A DNA stretch of 49,840 bases from CAWDPQ01 sp049642465 (GCA_049642465.1 JBAROV010000177.1:1-49840), one strand, 5' to 3'; shown: positions 16,432 to 25,453, counted from the first letter of the stretch. A program made the numbers and translations. Notes: generated from the letters alone by a model not told the origin.

Positions 16432-17715
16432 ATGACGATCAAATCCGGCTGTTGTGTCGTCGCCGCCACCGTCGTCCTGACCACCCTTTCGATCGAAGCC
16501 CAGAACCCTCAAGTTCCACCCGATCTGCTGATCCGCGGTGGGCACGTCATCGACGCGCGCAACAACGTCAATGCCGTGATGGACGTGCTGCTCTCGGGCG
16601 GCAAAGTCGCGCGCATTGACTCGAAGATCGAGGCCGCGCCCAATCAGCGCGTCGTCAATGCCGCCGGCCTGTACGTCGTACCCGGCTTGATCGACATCCA
16701 CTCCCACGTTTTTTACGGAACCGAGAAAGACTCGTATCTCAGCAACGGCGATTCGGCTGTCCCGCCCGACAACCATTCATTTCGAAGCGGCCAGACGACG
16801 CTGGTCGATGTGGGAGGGGCGGGGTGGCGGAACTTCCCGCAGTTCAAGGAGAACGTGATCGATCGTTCGCGGACGAGAGTGCTCTCCTTTCTCAATATCG
16901 TCGGCTCCGGGATGAAGGGCGGACCCGTCGAGCAGAACCTGGCTGACATGGATGCGAGGCTCACGGCGATGCGTATCCGTCAGAACCGCGGTGTCATTGT
17001 CGGCATCAAAGTCGCGCACTACTCCGGGCCCGAATGGGACCCGGTGATTCGCGCGGTCGAGGCGGGCAAAGAGGCGGACGTTCCGGTGATGGTTGATTTC
17101 GGCGGGCACACGCCGCCGCTCTCGCTCGAGGACCTGCTGCTCAAATATCTCAGGCCCGGCGACATCCTCACGCACACATACGCGAGCGTCCGGGGCCGCA
17201 TTCCGATCGTCGACGAAAACGGCAAAGTGCGCCCCTTTGTGCTCGAGGCACGCAAGCGCGGTGTCATCTTCGATGTCGGGCATGGCGGCGGTAGCTTCCT
17301 GTGGAGCCAGGCGGTGCCGGCCACCAAGCAGGGGTTCTATCCCGATGTCATCAGCACCGACCTGCACACGGGCAGCATGAACGGCGGCATGAAGGACATT
17401 CTCAACACGATGTCGAAGCTCCTGAATCTCGGCATGCCGTTGCAGGACGTCATTCGAGCGAACACTGTCAAAGCCGCAGAAGTCATCAAACGGCCCGACC
17501 TCGGTCATCTGAGCGTTGGTGCGGAAGCCGACCTTGCCGTGCTGAATCTAAGGAAAGGAAACTTCGGGTTCATTGACACGGGCGGCGGAAAGATGGCCGG
17601 CGATCAGAAGCTCGAATGTGAATTGACGATCAAGGGCGGGCAGGTGATGTGGGATCTGAACGGAATCTCGCGGCCGCTCTGGACGGAGCTCAAAGGCGGG
17701 CGCGGCAGTCAATAA
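16432..17715 (+). CDS. Exported amidohydrolase/deacetylase (EF_0837-like), paralogue 1
   Basis: A 427-residue protein with a Sec signal (residues 1-23). It is a metal-dependent amidohydrolase barrel: HxH motif H90-S-H92 (GLIDIHSH), the likely carboxylated lysine K193 (VGIKVAHYSGPEW), histidines in ILTHTYAS and FDVGHGGGSF, and the C-terminal aspartate in STDLHTGSMNGGMKD. This pattern fits the EF_0837/AHA_3915 group of dihydroorotase-like enzymes, which in other bacteria sits beside SelA-like PLP enzymes. Here two Tat-exported SelA-like enzymes occur in the same window. The gene starts directly after a giant inverted repeat, with no good ribosome site. A paralogue is encoded at 19059-20375. Confidence 0.9.
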   Translation: MTIKSGCCVVAATVVLTTLSIEAQNPQVPPDLLIRGGHVIDARNNVNAVMDVLLSGGKVARIDSKIEAAPNQRVVNAAGLYVVPGLIDIHSHVFYGTEKDSYLSNGDSAVPPDNHSFRSGQTTLVDVGGAGWRNFPQFKENVIDRSRTRVLSFLNIVGSGMKGGPVEQNLADMDARLTAMRIRQNRGVIVGIKVAHYSGPEWDPVIRAVEAGKEADVPVMVDFGGHTPPLSLEDLLLKYLRPGDILTHTYASVRGRIPIVDENGKVRPFVLEARKRGVIFDVGHGGGSFLWSQAVPATKQGFYPDVISTDLHTGSMNGGMKDILNTMSKLLNLGMPLQDVIRANTVKAAEVIKRPDLGHLSVGAEADLAVLNLRKGNFGFIDTGGGKMAGDQKLECELTIKGGQVMWDLNGISRPLWTELKGGRGSQ

Positions 17716-17716
17716 C

Positions 17717-17831
17717 GGGGTCAGATCTTGTTTCTTGCGGGGATGTCCTCGGCAAATGACACCCGCCGGACCGCGCACGCGGCAGACGACTCCAAAACAG
17801 GACAAACCTGCAAGAAACAAGATCTGACCCC
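17717..17831. repeat. 22-bp perfect inverted repeat filling a convergent gap (REPIN-like)
   Basis: GGGGTCAGATCTTGTTTCTT plus GC (17717-17738) is repeated exactly in reverse complement at 17810-17831, with 71 bp between. The element starts one base after the amidohydrolase stop, and its last base is the first base of the phytase stop codon. So it spans the entire gap between convergent genes and may act as a terminator on both strands. The related palindrome GGGGTCTGACCCC is at 33371-33383. No RAYT or IS200 transposase is encoded in the window. Confidence 0.8.
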
Positions 17832-18979
17832 TATCGGAGCGCGGACGCAATGTCTTGCCAGCGGAACACCAGGAAATTCCGCGGTCCGCTGTTCATCGCG
17901 ACGAACGCGCCTTGTGGCAGGCCAGGCCCCAGCGCCCTCGATGAGATCTCGATGCCGTCGGTCGCGTCGGCGCCGCCCCGTACGACGGCAATTTCCCTGG
18001 AATGATCGTGCGGCGCGCCCGCTTCGCCCTCGCGCGCATACAAGTGATATTCGCTGTCCTCGTCGATCTGATCCGTGACGACGATGTAGCCGGTGTTGTC
18101 GGATAACGCGTAGATCGCGATGCCTTCGCGGTCGCCGCGAAAGCCGGTCCGGGCGAAATGTGCGAGTTCACTCCCGGCATCCGCATGGTCGGGATCCGCG
18201 TGCCACTTGTGGATCCCGTCCGCCTCGTCCGAGTAATAGACATACCCGAGGGCATCGTCCACAGCGACCGCCTCGATTTCGTTCTCCTCCCGAATGGATG
18301 TGGCGCTGAAGTTTCCGAACCGGCGAACGAACGTTGCGGCGAGGCGGCCGCCGCCGGAATCGATCAGGCGATATTGCCAGAGATATCCCTGACGCGGTCC
18401 CTCCTTCGGCGCCACGATGGCGAAGACTGCTTCGTCTCGGGAACGCCGGTACAGCGCGATGCCCATGGGCGCTCCGGCTTCTCCTGCCTGTCCTTCGAGG
18501 ACGGGGAGCCGGCCAATCTCGGCCAGACGTCCATCCGCCGGGTCGATCCGGAAGACCCGGAGCTGTTTCGCGAGCCGCTCGGTCACCACGGCAATGTCGA
18601 CGGGGCGACCACCAAGCGGCAATCCATACTCGACATCGATGTTGTTGGGACGATCGATACCAGAGATCACCTGTCGAATCTGTCCGTCCATGCCAAAAGC
18701 AACGATCGCACCGGCCGGCGCAGCCACCTTCATCGTCCCGAGGATCAGACTGCGTGAGGGATCGGCAGGGTGTACCCAGATCGCCGGGTCATCTGGATCG
18801 TTGGAAAGCGAGGCCGTACTGTATTCCGCCTCAATCTCCACGGCCTTTGACAGCGGCGAGGGTGACGGCGGAGGCTTCTTCGAATCCTCGTCCGCAGCCG
18901 GCGACGAGCGCCGGCAGCCGGAGGAAGTCCCGAAAACCACGAGCACTGCCAGCGCGAACCTGGTGAACCGGCGCGACAC
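17831..18979 (-). CDS. Beta-propeller phytase-like protein, probable lipoprotein
   Basis: A 382-residue protein. The GTG at 18979 is chosen because a signal follows (FALAVLVVFGTSSG-C22, a weak lipobox); longer in-frame extensions lie over the divergent promoter region. Residues 45-382 show the beta-propeller phytase pattern: DPDDPAIWVHPADPSRSLIL (61-80), DRPNNIDVEYG near 115, and acidic strands such as ENEIEAVAVDDALGYVYYSD and GDREGIAIYAL. The fold releases phosphate from phytate with calcium. Phytase-like propellers of other specificity also exist. The gene sits on the minus strand between two paralogous amidohydrolases on the plus strand and is divergent from the second. Confidence 0.82.
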   Translation of the reverse strand: MSRRFTRFALAVLVVFGTSSGCRRSSPAADEDSKKPPPSPSPLSKAVEIEAEYSTASLSNDPDDPAIWVHPADPSRSLILGTMKVAAPAGAIVAFGMDGQIRQVISGIDRPNNIDVEYGLPLGGRPVDIAVVTERLAKQLRVFRIDPADGRLAEIGRLPVLEGQAGEAGAPMGIALYRRSRDEAVFAIVAPKEGPRQGYLWQYRLIDSGGGRLAATFVRRFGNFSATSIREENEIEAVAVDDALGYVYYSDEADGIHKWHADPDHADAGSELAHFARTGFRGDREGIAIYALSDNTGYIVVTDQIDEDSEYHLYAREGEAGAPHDHSREIAVVRGGADATDGIEISSRALGPGLPQGAFVAMNSGPRNFLVFRWQDIASALR

Positions 18980-19058
18980 GACGCTCAGAATCTTACCCGC
19001 TAGGAGCCAAGAACCCTCTGAGCTATACTCGCGCACTCGCACCAGACCAGGTTTTCCG

Positions 19059-20375
19059 ATGAGCTCAGTGAGTCGCGCAGGCGTGCTCGTTCTGTCTCTG
19101 ACCCTTGCGGGCCGGATGACGGGGCACCTGCTTGCCCAAAACGTCCCGGAGTACGACCTGCTGTTGAAAAACGGCCACGTCATCGACGCGCGCAACAATC
19201 TCAGCGCTGTCCGCGACGTGGCCATCAAGGACCGCAGGATTGCGGCGGTGTCGGCGAACATTCCGGCGTCACGCGCCTTCAAGACGGTCGATGTCTCCGG
19301 GCTCTACGTCACACCAGGGCTCGTGGACATTCACGTTCACGTCTATCCCGGCGAGAAAAAGAACGACTACGCGGGCGGCGACTGGAGCATTTATCCCGAC
19401 GGCTTTACCTTGCGCAGCTGCGTCACGACGGTGACCGACGCCGGAAGCTCGGGATGGCGGAACTTTCCCGACTTCAAGAGTCGCATCATCGATCAAGCCA
19501 AGACTCGCGTCACGGCCTTTCTGAACATCGTCGGCAACGGCATGGGTTCCGGGCGCATCGAGCAGAACCTGGAGGACATGGAAGTCCAGCCGACGCTCGA
19601 CATGGTGCTGAAGCACAAAGGGGAGATCGTCGGCATCAAGAGCGCGCACTTCAACGGGCCGGAGTGGACGCCGTACGAGAAGGCGATCGAAGTCGGCCGC
19701 GCGGCGAAGATCCCCGTGATGGTCGATTTCGGCGGGAATGTGAAAGCGGGACGATCGCTCTACGACCTCCTGAACAAATACTTCCGCGCGGGCGACATCT
19801 TTACCCACATGTACGGCGGCCGCCGGGGCGAGCAGGACCCCGAGACGAAGGGCCCGAGCCAGGCAATGATCGATGGCCGCAAGCGCGGCGTCATCTTCGA
19901 CGTTGGCCACGGCGGCGCGAGTTTCCGCTGGGTCACGGGAGTGCCGCTGATGAAAGCCGGCTTCATTCCCGATTCGATCTCGACCGACTTGCACACGGGC
20001 AGCATGAACGCGGGAATGAAAGACATGCTGAACGTGATGAGCAAGTTCCTCGCGATGGGGATGTCGCTCGACGAGGTCGTCCGCCGCTCGACCTGGCATC
20101 CGGCGCGGGAGATTCAACTCGAAGAGTACGGCCATCTCTCGCCTGGCGCACCGGGAGATCTGGCGATATTGCGGTCAGAGAAGGGAAGGTTCGGGTTCGT
20201 GGATCAGTCGGGGGGCCGTGTCGAGGCGAATCAGCGGCTTGCCTGCGAGATCACGGTGCTCGACGGAAAAGTGGTGTACGACCTCAACGGGATGACAGGC
20301 GCGCGCTGGGACACGCTTGGTCCCGATGGAACGGCGGCGGATTCACGGTGGGCAAATTTCGGCAGACGACGGTAG
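19059..20375 (+). CDS. Exported amidohydrolase/deacetylase (EF_0837-like), paralogue 2
   Basis: A 438-residue protein. The ATG at 19059 is preferred because a Sec signal follows (GVLVLSLTLAGRMTGHLLAQ); the open frame extends further upstream across the phytase gene but has no support there. Motifs parallel those of the 16432 gene: HxH H92-V-H94, lysine in VGIKSAHFNGPEW, FDVGHGGASF and the C-terminal STDLHTGSMNAGMKD. The N-terminal LLLKNGHVIDARNNLSAVRD is shared almost word for word with the paralogue, so the pair arose by duplication. The TonB receptor gene starts 26 bp downstream, so the two are probably one transcript. A TATACT (19024-19029) could be its -10 box. Confidence 0.9.
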   Translation: MSSVSRAGVLVLSLTLAGRMTGHLLAQNVPEYDLLLKNGHVIDARNNLSAVRDVAIKDRRIAAVSANIPASRAFKTVDVSGLYVTPGLVDIHVHVYPGEKKNDYAGGDWSIYPDGFTLRSCVTTVTDAGSSGWRNFPDFKSRIIDQAKTRVTAFLNIVGNGMGSGRIEQNLEDMEVQPTLDMVLKHKGEIVGIKSAHFNGPEWTPYEKAIEVGRAAKIPVMVDFGGNVKAGRSLYDLLNKYFRAGDIFTHMYGGRRGEQDPETKGPSQAMIDGRKRGVIFDVGHGGASFRWVTGVPLMKAGFIPDSISTDLHTGSMNAGMKDMLNVMSKFLAMGMSLDEVVRRSTWHPAREIQLEEYGHLSPGAPGDLAILRSEKGRFGFVDQSGGRVEANQRLACEITVLDGKVVYDLNGMTGARWDTLGPDGTAADSRWANFGRRR

Positions 20376-20400
20376 CAGCCATCTCCGAAGGGAAATCGAC

Positions 20401-23400
20401 ATGATGCGTCGTATTGCGTTGGCGTTCGTACTGAGTTGGGTTCTCGCATCCTCCGCCTGGGCGCAGCTTGCGTCTCAGACTGCACTCGTTGGCACCGTCA
20501 CGGACAGCGGCGGCCTCGTCGTCCCAGGTGCACAGGTCGTGGCCGTCAACATGGGCACGAAAGACACTTACGAAGCGACGACGAATTCGGAGGGGTATTA
20601 CAACATCCAGTTCCCGCGCGCTGGCAAGTACGAGATTACCGTGACGATGTCGGGCTTCCAGACGTTCAAGGCGACTGGCGTCGAGCTCGGCACGAACCAG
20701 GTGGTGCGCACCAACGCCGTGTTGCAGGTCGGCCAGCTCACCGAGTCGGTCAACGTCGAAGCGGCGGCGCAGGTGCTGAACACCGATCGGGCAACGATCG
20801 CTGAAACGATCGGCGAGCGGGCGATTGTCGAATTGCCGCTGAGCGGCCGCAACGTGTGGTCACTCGCGAGCACCACTCCAGGTGTGCTTGGCGGCAACAA
20901 CAGCGACATCGGCTTGAGCTTCAGGGGAGCCGGCCAGCGCGAGATTCAGAACAGTTTGTCGCTCGACGGGATCAATTCCTCCTCGAACCTTCTGGCAGCG
21001 ACGAGCATGCGACCAATCGCCGAGGCGGTGACCGAGATCCAGGTGCAGACCGGCAGCACGTCAGCAGAATATGGCTCCTACCTTGGTGTACACATCAACG
21101 TGGTGACCAAGAGCGGCACGAACAACCTCCACGGGTCGGTGTTTCACTTCGGCCAGGACGATTCGCTCGACGCGCGTGGATATTTCGACAACCCCGACTT
21201 GCCCAAGAATCCGCGCACCCGAAAACAGTTCGGCGCGCAGTTCGACGGCCCGATCATCATTCCGGGACTCTACGACGGGCGGAACCGGACGTTTTTCATG
21301 GGAGCGTACGAAGGCGTACGCGCCGAGGGATTGTCGAGCCCGTTCGCCTCAGTTCCGACCGCGTTGATGCGGCAGGGCAACTTCTCGGAGATTGCCACGG
21401 CAGTCCGCAACCCATTCACGGGACAACCGTTTCCGGGCAACATCATCCCGCCTGAGATGATCTCGCCGGTGTCGCGAAGGCTGCTCGAGTACTATCCAGC
21501 GACGAATGCCACAGGCACGGCAAATAACTATCAAGGGCAAGGCTCGAGCCGCGACGACGTCGACCAGATTCTGACCCGGTTCGATCAGAATCTCGGCAAC
21601 AAGATTCGGCTGTCGGTTCGCTACAACTGGCACGACAGCTATACCAGCGGCATTGGCGCGATTACCGCTGCGGGAGTCGATCAGCCCCGCGTGAACAAGA
21701 ACACGCTGGTGTCGTACACGCACACACTCACGCCGACCCTGCACAACGATTTCCGGATTGGCTATCACCGCATCGACTTCGACACCGTGAATCCTTTCTA
21801 TGTGAATGGGCAGCGGGACGCCGGCGCGTCGCTGGGCATTCCGGGCTTCGACGGCGACGTCAGATACAACAATCCGGGGCTCCCGAGCATCAACATCAGC
21901 AACTTCGCGGGGTTGGGCGGTGGCGGTACCAACTGGTTCCAGTTCGACACGACCTTCCAGATGTCGAATGTGCTGGCCTACAACCGGGGGTCGCACAACG
22001 TGCGTGCGGGCTTCGATCTGAGGCGGATGGCCACAGGCCGGCGGGCGGCCAACGACCCACGCGGGCGCTTTGATTTCACCGGAAACCTCACAGGCTACTC
22101 GATGGCGGACTTCATGCTCGGCCTGCCGATCAGCGTTATCCCTCCCACCGACCAGATCCAAGGGCACGTAGGTGGCTGGCGAAACGGCTTCTTCGTCAAC
22201 GACGTGTGGCAGGCATCACGCGACCTCACGCTCAGCCTCGGCCTCAGGTACGAGCTCAACACCCCCGTGCAGACCTACGCGGGCGTGGCGTCCATGCTGG
22301 CGGAGAACTTCGAGACCATCATTCCGAGCGCCAACCTCGCCGATTACCCGTTCAAGGGTTTCAAGTTCCACGAGCCGAACTACAAGGACATCGCGCCGCG
22401 TCTGGGCGCGACCTACCGGCTCGGCGAGAAGACCGTCCTCCGTGCAGGCTTCGGGATCTACTACAACCCGAACCAGATGAACACATTCACGTTCCTGACG
22501 AACAACCCGCCCGTGGCCGCCGTCACGACATATTCGACGGATCGCTCGAACCCGAACCTCTCCTTCGCCACACCCTCAGGCCCGCTCGGACCGGCGGGAC
22601 GGCCGGACATCATCTCGCCCATGCGGGAGTTGCCGAATGCGCGGAAGGATCAGTGGAGTTTCGACATTCAGCGTGAATTGTGGCGCGCTACAGCGCTCGA
22701 CATCCAGTACGTCGGTTCCAATACCAAGAACCTGGATCGCAGCTTCTTCAACAACACACCAGTACCAGGGGCTGGCAACATCGATGCGCGCCGCCCAAGC
22801 CAGAACTTCCGCAGCCGACGGATCATCGCCAACGATTTGGTTGCTGATTACGACGCGATCAGTTTCATCCTGCGGAAGCGCTACAGCCACGGCTTGCAGG
22901 CAGACGCACACTACACGTGGTCGCGCACGCGCGACATGGCGACCCATTCGAACGGCGGTGGCACGACGATGGACAACTACGACATCTGGCGGGATTACGG
23001 CCCAGCCAACTGGGACGTCCCGCACCGCTTCGTGGCGAGCTACTTGTACGACCTGCCGTTCTTCAAAAATTCGCAGCAACCTGTTCTGCGCCACGTCGTA
23101 GGCGGCTGGCAGGTGTCGGGGGTGACGACGCTGGAGAGCGGATCGCCGGTCAATATCACGATCTCGCAGGATATCGCCAACACCGGTTCGGGAAGTCAGC
23201 GGCCCAACCTGGTCGGTGCCGTGCCCGATCTCAACTGCCAGCCGAACACGGGCGGCGCCACGCAGCCACTGCAGCGTCGGCTGATTAATTGCTATGACGC
23301 GAGCGCGTTCGCGATGCCGGCCGCATTTACGTTTGGCAGTGCCGGACGCAACATCCTGCGCGGACCGAAGTCAATCAACACAGATTTGTCGCTCATGAAG

Positions 23401-23583
23401 AATTTCGTTCTCCACGGGGACACGCGGCTTCAGGTTCGCATCGAGATGTACAACGTCTTCAACAACGTGAATTACGGCAGTCCCAATGCGTCGTTTGGCG
23501 TGCCATTGCCGGCGGCATTCGGCACCATTACCGGCGCCGGCGCGATGCGGCGGATTCAACTCGGCGCGAAGCTGTTGTTCTGA
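20401..23583 (+). CDS. Oar-like TonB-dependent receptor (2)
   Basis: A 1060-residue outer-membrane protein that starts at 20401, 8 bp after an AAGGGA ribosome site. The Sec signal is IALAFVLSWVLASSAWAQ. The carboxypeptidase-regulatory-like domain (about 28-110) reads LVGTVTDSGGLVVPGAQV. The plug contains IVELPLSGRNVWSLAST near 143 and VTKSGTNNLHGSVFHFGQ near 240, and the barrel ends RRIQLGAKLLF with the terminal Phe. It lies downstream of an amidohydrolase and upstream of a Tat PLP enzyme, so it may deliver the substrate of these periplasmic enzymes (inference from order). No TonB box was recognised. It is only distantly similar to the 12926 receptor outside the shared domains. Confidence 0.92.
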   Translation: MMRRIALAFVLSWVLASSAWAQLASQTALVGTVTDSGGLVVPGAQVVAVNMGTKDTYEATTNSEGYYNIQFPRAGKYEITVTMSGFQTFKATGVELGTNQVVRTNAVLQVGQLTESVNVEAAAQVLNTDRATIAETIGERAIVELPLSGRNVWSLASTTPGVLGGNNSDIGLSFRGAGQREIQNSLSLDGINSSSNLLAATSMRPIAEAVTEIQVQTGSTSAEYGSYLGVHINVVTKSGTNNLHGSVFHFGQDDSLDARGYFDNPDLPKNPRTRKQFGAQFDGPIIIPGLYDGRNRTFFMGAYEGVRAEGLSSPFASVPTALMRQGNFSEIATAVRNPFTGQPFPGNIIPPEMISPVSRRLLEYYPATNATGTANNYQGQGSSRDDVDQILTRFDQNLGNKIRLSVRYNWHDSYTSGIGAITAAGVDQPRVNKNTLVSYTHTLTPTLHNDFRIGYHRIDFDTVNPFYVNGQRDAGASLGIPGFDGDVRYNNPGLPSINISNFAGLGGGGTNWFQFDTTFQMSNVLAYNRGSHNVRAGFDLRRMATGRRAANDPRGRFDFTGNLTGYSMADFMLGLPISVIPPTDQIQGHVGGWRNGFFVNDVWQASRDLTLSLGLRYELNTPVQTYAGVASMLAENFETIIPSANLADYPFKGFKFHEPNYKDIAPRLGATYRLGEKTVLRAGFGIYYNPNQMNTFTFLTNNPPVAAVTTYSTDRSNPNLSFATPSGPLGPAGRPDIISPMRELPNARKDQWSFDIQRELWRATALDIQYVGSNTKNLDRSFFNNTPVPGAGNIDARRPSQNFRSRRIIANDLVADYDAISFILRKRYSHGLQADAHYTWSRTRDMATHSNGGGTTMDNYDIWRDYGPANWDVPHRFVASYLYDLPFFKNSQQPVLRHVVGGWQVSGVTTLESGSPVNITISQDIANTGSGSQRPNLVGAVPDLNCQPNTGGATQPLQRRLINCYDASAFAMPAAFTFGSAGRNILRGPKSINTDLSLMKNFVLHGDTRLQVRIEMYNVFNNVNYGSPNASFGVPLPAAFGTITGAGAMRRIQLGAKLLF

Positions 23584-23591
23584 CGCTGAAA

Positions 23592-23664
23592 GGTCTTTGG
23601 TCTTTCGTCTCTGGTCTTTCGTCCTGACGAGAGACCAAAGACCAGAGACCAAAGACCAGAGACC
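23592..23664. repeat. GGTCTTT / GACCAAA heptamer inverted repeat
   Basis: The left arm has GGTCTTT, GGTCTTT, CGTCTCT, GGTCTTT, CGTC (23592-23623). The right arm has GACCAAA, GACCAGA, GACCAAA, GACCAGA, GACC (23633-23664). The arms are near-perfect reverse complements around a 9-nt loop, giving a stem of about 32 bp. The element fills the gap from 8 bp after a stop to 3 bp before the ATG at 23668. A single right-hand arm also occurs at 5792-5815. Confidence 0.88.
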
Positions 23665-23667
23665 GCC

Positions 23668-25278
23668 ATGCGCTCTTTCACACGCCGCCAACTCCTCCGC
23701 GTCGCCGGTCTCTTCGGCGCGGGAACCGTGCTTCCCGCGTCCGAAGCGCCGGCAGGTCAGGCAAAGCGAACGGCGGTCGCCGCGACGGCAATCGAACCCA
23801 ACGTTTACGAACGTATTGGCGTCCGGCCGCTCATCAACTGCCGCGGCACGCTGACCATCATCGGCGGGTCGATCGAACTGCCCGAAGTGCGCGCGGCAAA
23901 GACCGCCGCCAACCAGCAACACGCGCATCTCGACGAGGTCATGGAGGCAGTCGGCAAGCGGCTGGCCGAGCTGACCGGCGCCGAGTGGGGCATGGTGAGT
24001 GCCGGGTGCGCAGCCGCGATCTCGCACGCCACGGCCGCGTGCGTCGCCGGCGGCAATCCGGATCTCCACGTCCGGATGCCGAACCTTGACGGGTTTCCCA
24101 AAGACGAAGTCATCATCCCGACGCACTCGCGCAACGTCTACGACGCGGCGATTCGTGCGGTCGGGGTCAAGGTCGTCGAGGTCGACACGCCCGAAGCGCT
24201 GCAGCTCGCGATCGGTCCGCGGACGGCGATGGTCTACATCTTTGCCGGCCCGCGAAACGATTCGGGCCCCATGTCGACGGAGGCGATCAGCGCCATCGCG
24301 AAGCCGCACAACGTTCCCGTGATGGTGGACGCGGCTGCAGAGATCCTGACGATTCCGAACATCCACCTGCAGCGCGGCGCGACGCTGGTCGGGTACAGCG
24401 GCGGGAAGTACATCAGGGGTCCGCAGAGCGCCGGATTGCTCCTGGGCCGCAAGGATCTCGTCAAAGCGGCGTGGGTCCATAGCGCGCCGCACCACGGGTA
24501 TTCCCGCGCGATGAAGGTCGGCCGCGAAGAAATGATCGGCATGTTGATGGCCGTGGAAAGCTGGGTGAAGCGCGATCATCAGGCGGAGTGGAAGGAGTGG
24601 GTCGATCGCTGCGAGCACATCGCGCAACGCGTGTCCAAAATCGATGGCGTGACGGCCACGGTTCAGCGTGAGCCCGGTGCGAGCCTCAGCAACCGCAGCC
24701 CGCGCCTGACGATTCGATGGGATTCAAAGCGATTTGGACTGACTGGCGCGGACGCCTCCCAGCTGCTCGAGAACGGCCAGCCGCGGATCGCGCTTGCGGG
24801 CGCGGGTGGCGGCAGAGGAGCACAGGACCTCGCCGGAGACACCGGCATTTCTATCGTCTCAGCGATGATGTCCACCGGCGACGAGAAGATCGTGGCGCAA
24901 CGGATCGTTGACGTATTATCCGCAAAGCACACGCTGAAGCCGGCGGAACCCGAGCTCGCGCCGGCGGCAAACCTCTCCGGCCGATGGCAGGTGGAAATAC
25001 GCTATGCAGCCAGTACGGCGACGCATGCGCTGCACCTGCAGCAGAACGGCAATCGACTCGACGGGATTCATCAGGGGAACTTCCTGACGCGCGACATATC
25101 CGGCGCCATCAACGGCGACCAGGTGACGCTCGCGAGCACCGTCACCGAGCGGCATGGGGATGCGCTGAACTACCGGTTCAGTGGTAAGGTGTCCGGCGAA
25201 ACAATCGAGGGCACGCTGAATCTGGGTGAGTACCTCGGGGCATCGTGGACCGCGAGACGCCCGCTAGGGAGATCTTAA
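23668..25278 (+). CDS. Tat-exported SelA-like PLP enzyme with extra C-terminal beta domain
   Basis: A 536-residue protein. The Tat signal is F-T-R6-R7-Q-L-L (residues 4-10) with core VAGLFGAGTVL. Residues about 45-425 are a SelA/DgaE-like fold-type-I PLP domain with Schiff-base lysine K247 (GYSGGKYIRGPQSAG) and cofactor aspartate D221 (VMVDAAAE). It keeps the same IRGPQSAGLLLGRKDL block as the 1069 paralogue. Residues about 443-532 form an added lipocalin-like or calycin-like beta domain (LSGRWQVEIRYAA, LHLQQNGNRLDGIHQGNF, TIEGTLNLGEYLGASWTARR), absent from the paralogue. Such a fusion could bind the ligand or a partner, but its role is unknown. It lies between a TonB receptor and an Nramp-like transporter, each separated by an inverted repeat. 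Confidence 0.87.
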   Translation: MRSFTRRQLLRVAGLFGAGTVLPASEAPAGQAKRTAVAATAIEPNVYERIGVRPLINCRGTLTIIGGSIELPEVRAAKTAANQQHAHLDEVMEAVGKRLAELTGAEWGMVSAGCAAAISHATAACVAGGNPDLHVRMPNLDGFPKDEVIIPTHSRNVYDAAIRAVGVKVVEVDTPEALQLAIGPRTAMVYIFAGPRNDSGPMSTEAISAIAKPHNVPVMVDAAAEILTIPNIHLQRGATLVGYSGGKYIRGPQSAGLLLGRKDLVKAAWVHSAPHHGYSRAMKVGREEMIGMLMAVESWVKRDHQAEWKEWVDRCEHIAQRVSKIDGVTATVQREPGASLSNRSPRLTIRWDSKRFGLTGADASQLLENGQPRIALAGAGGGRGAQDLAGDTGISIVSAMMSTGDEKIVAQRIVDVLSAKHTLKPAEPELAPAANLSGRWQVEIRYAASTATHALHLQQNGNRLDGIHQGNFLTRDISGAINGDQVTLASTVTERHGDALNYRFSGKVSGETIEGTLNLGEYLGASWTARRPLGRS

Positions 25279-25447
25279 GGGTTCAGAAGGGGTTCAGAAA
25301 GGGTTCAGAGAAGGTGCAGGAGCGGTTCAAGGTTCAAGAGGTTCAAGGGTGCAGAGCTCGGCGAACTCCTGAACCTTTGAACCCTTTTTGAACCCTTGAA
25401 CCTTCCCTGAACCATGTCGGAACCCCTTCTGAACCCCTTCTGAACCC
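25279..25447. repeat. GGTTCA/TGAACC giant inverted repeat (locus 2)
   Basis: A second copy of the 16178-16425 family. About six GGTTC(A) units lie on the left (25279-25345) and eight GAACC units on the right (25369-25447), joined by GTGCAGAGCTCGGCGAACTC. The left end GGGTTCAGAAGGGGTTCAG mirrors the right end CTGAACCCCTTCTGAACCC. It begins at the base after the TAA of the PLP gene and ends 6 bp before the ATG of the transporter gene. Confidence 0.88.
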
Positions 25448-25453
25448 ATTCCC

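Noticed and set aside
18417..19058. N-terminal extension of the second amidohydrolase
   Set aside because: The extra 214 codons overlap the phytase gene on the other strand and precede a clear signal peptide at 19059. It is an open-frame artefact.
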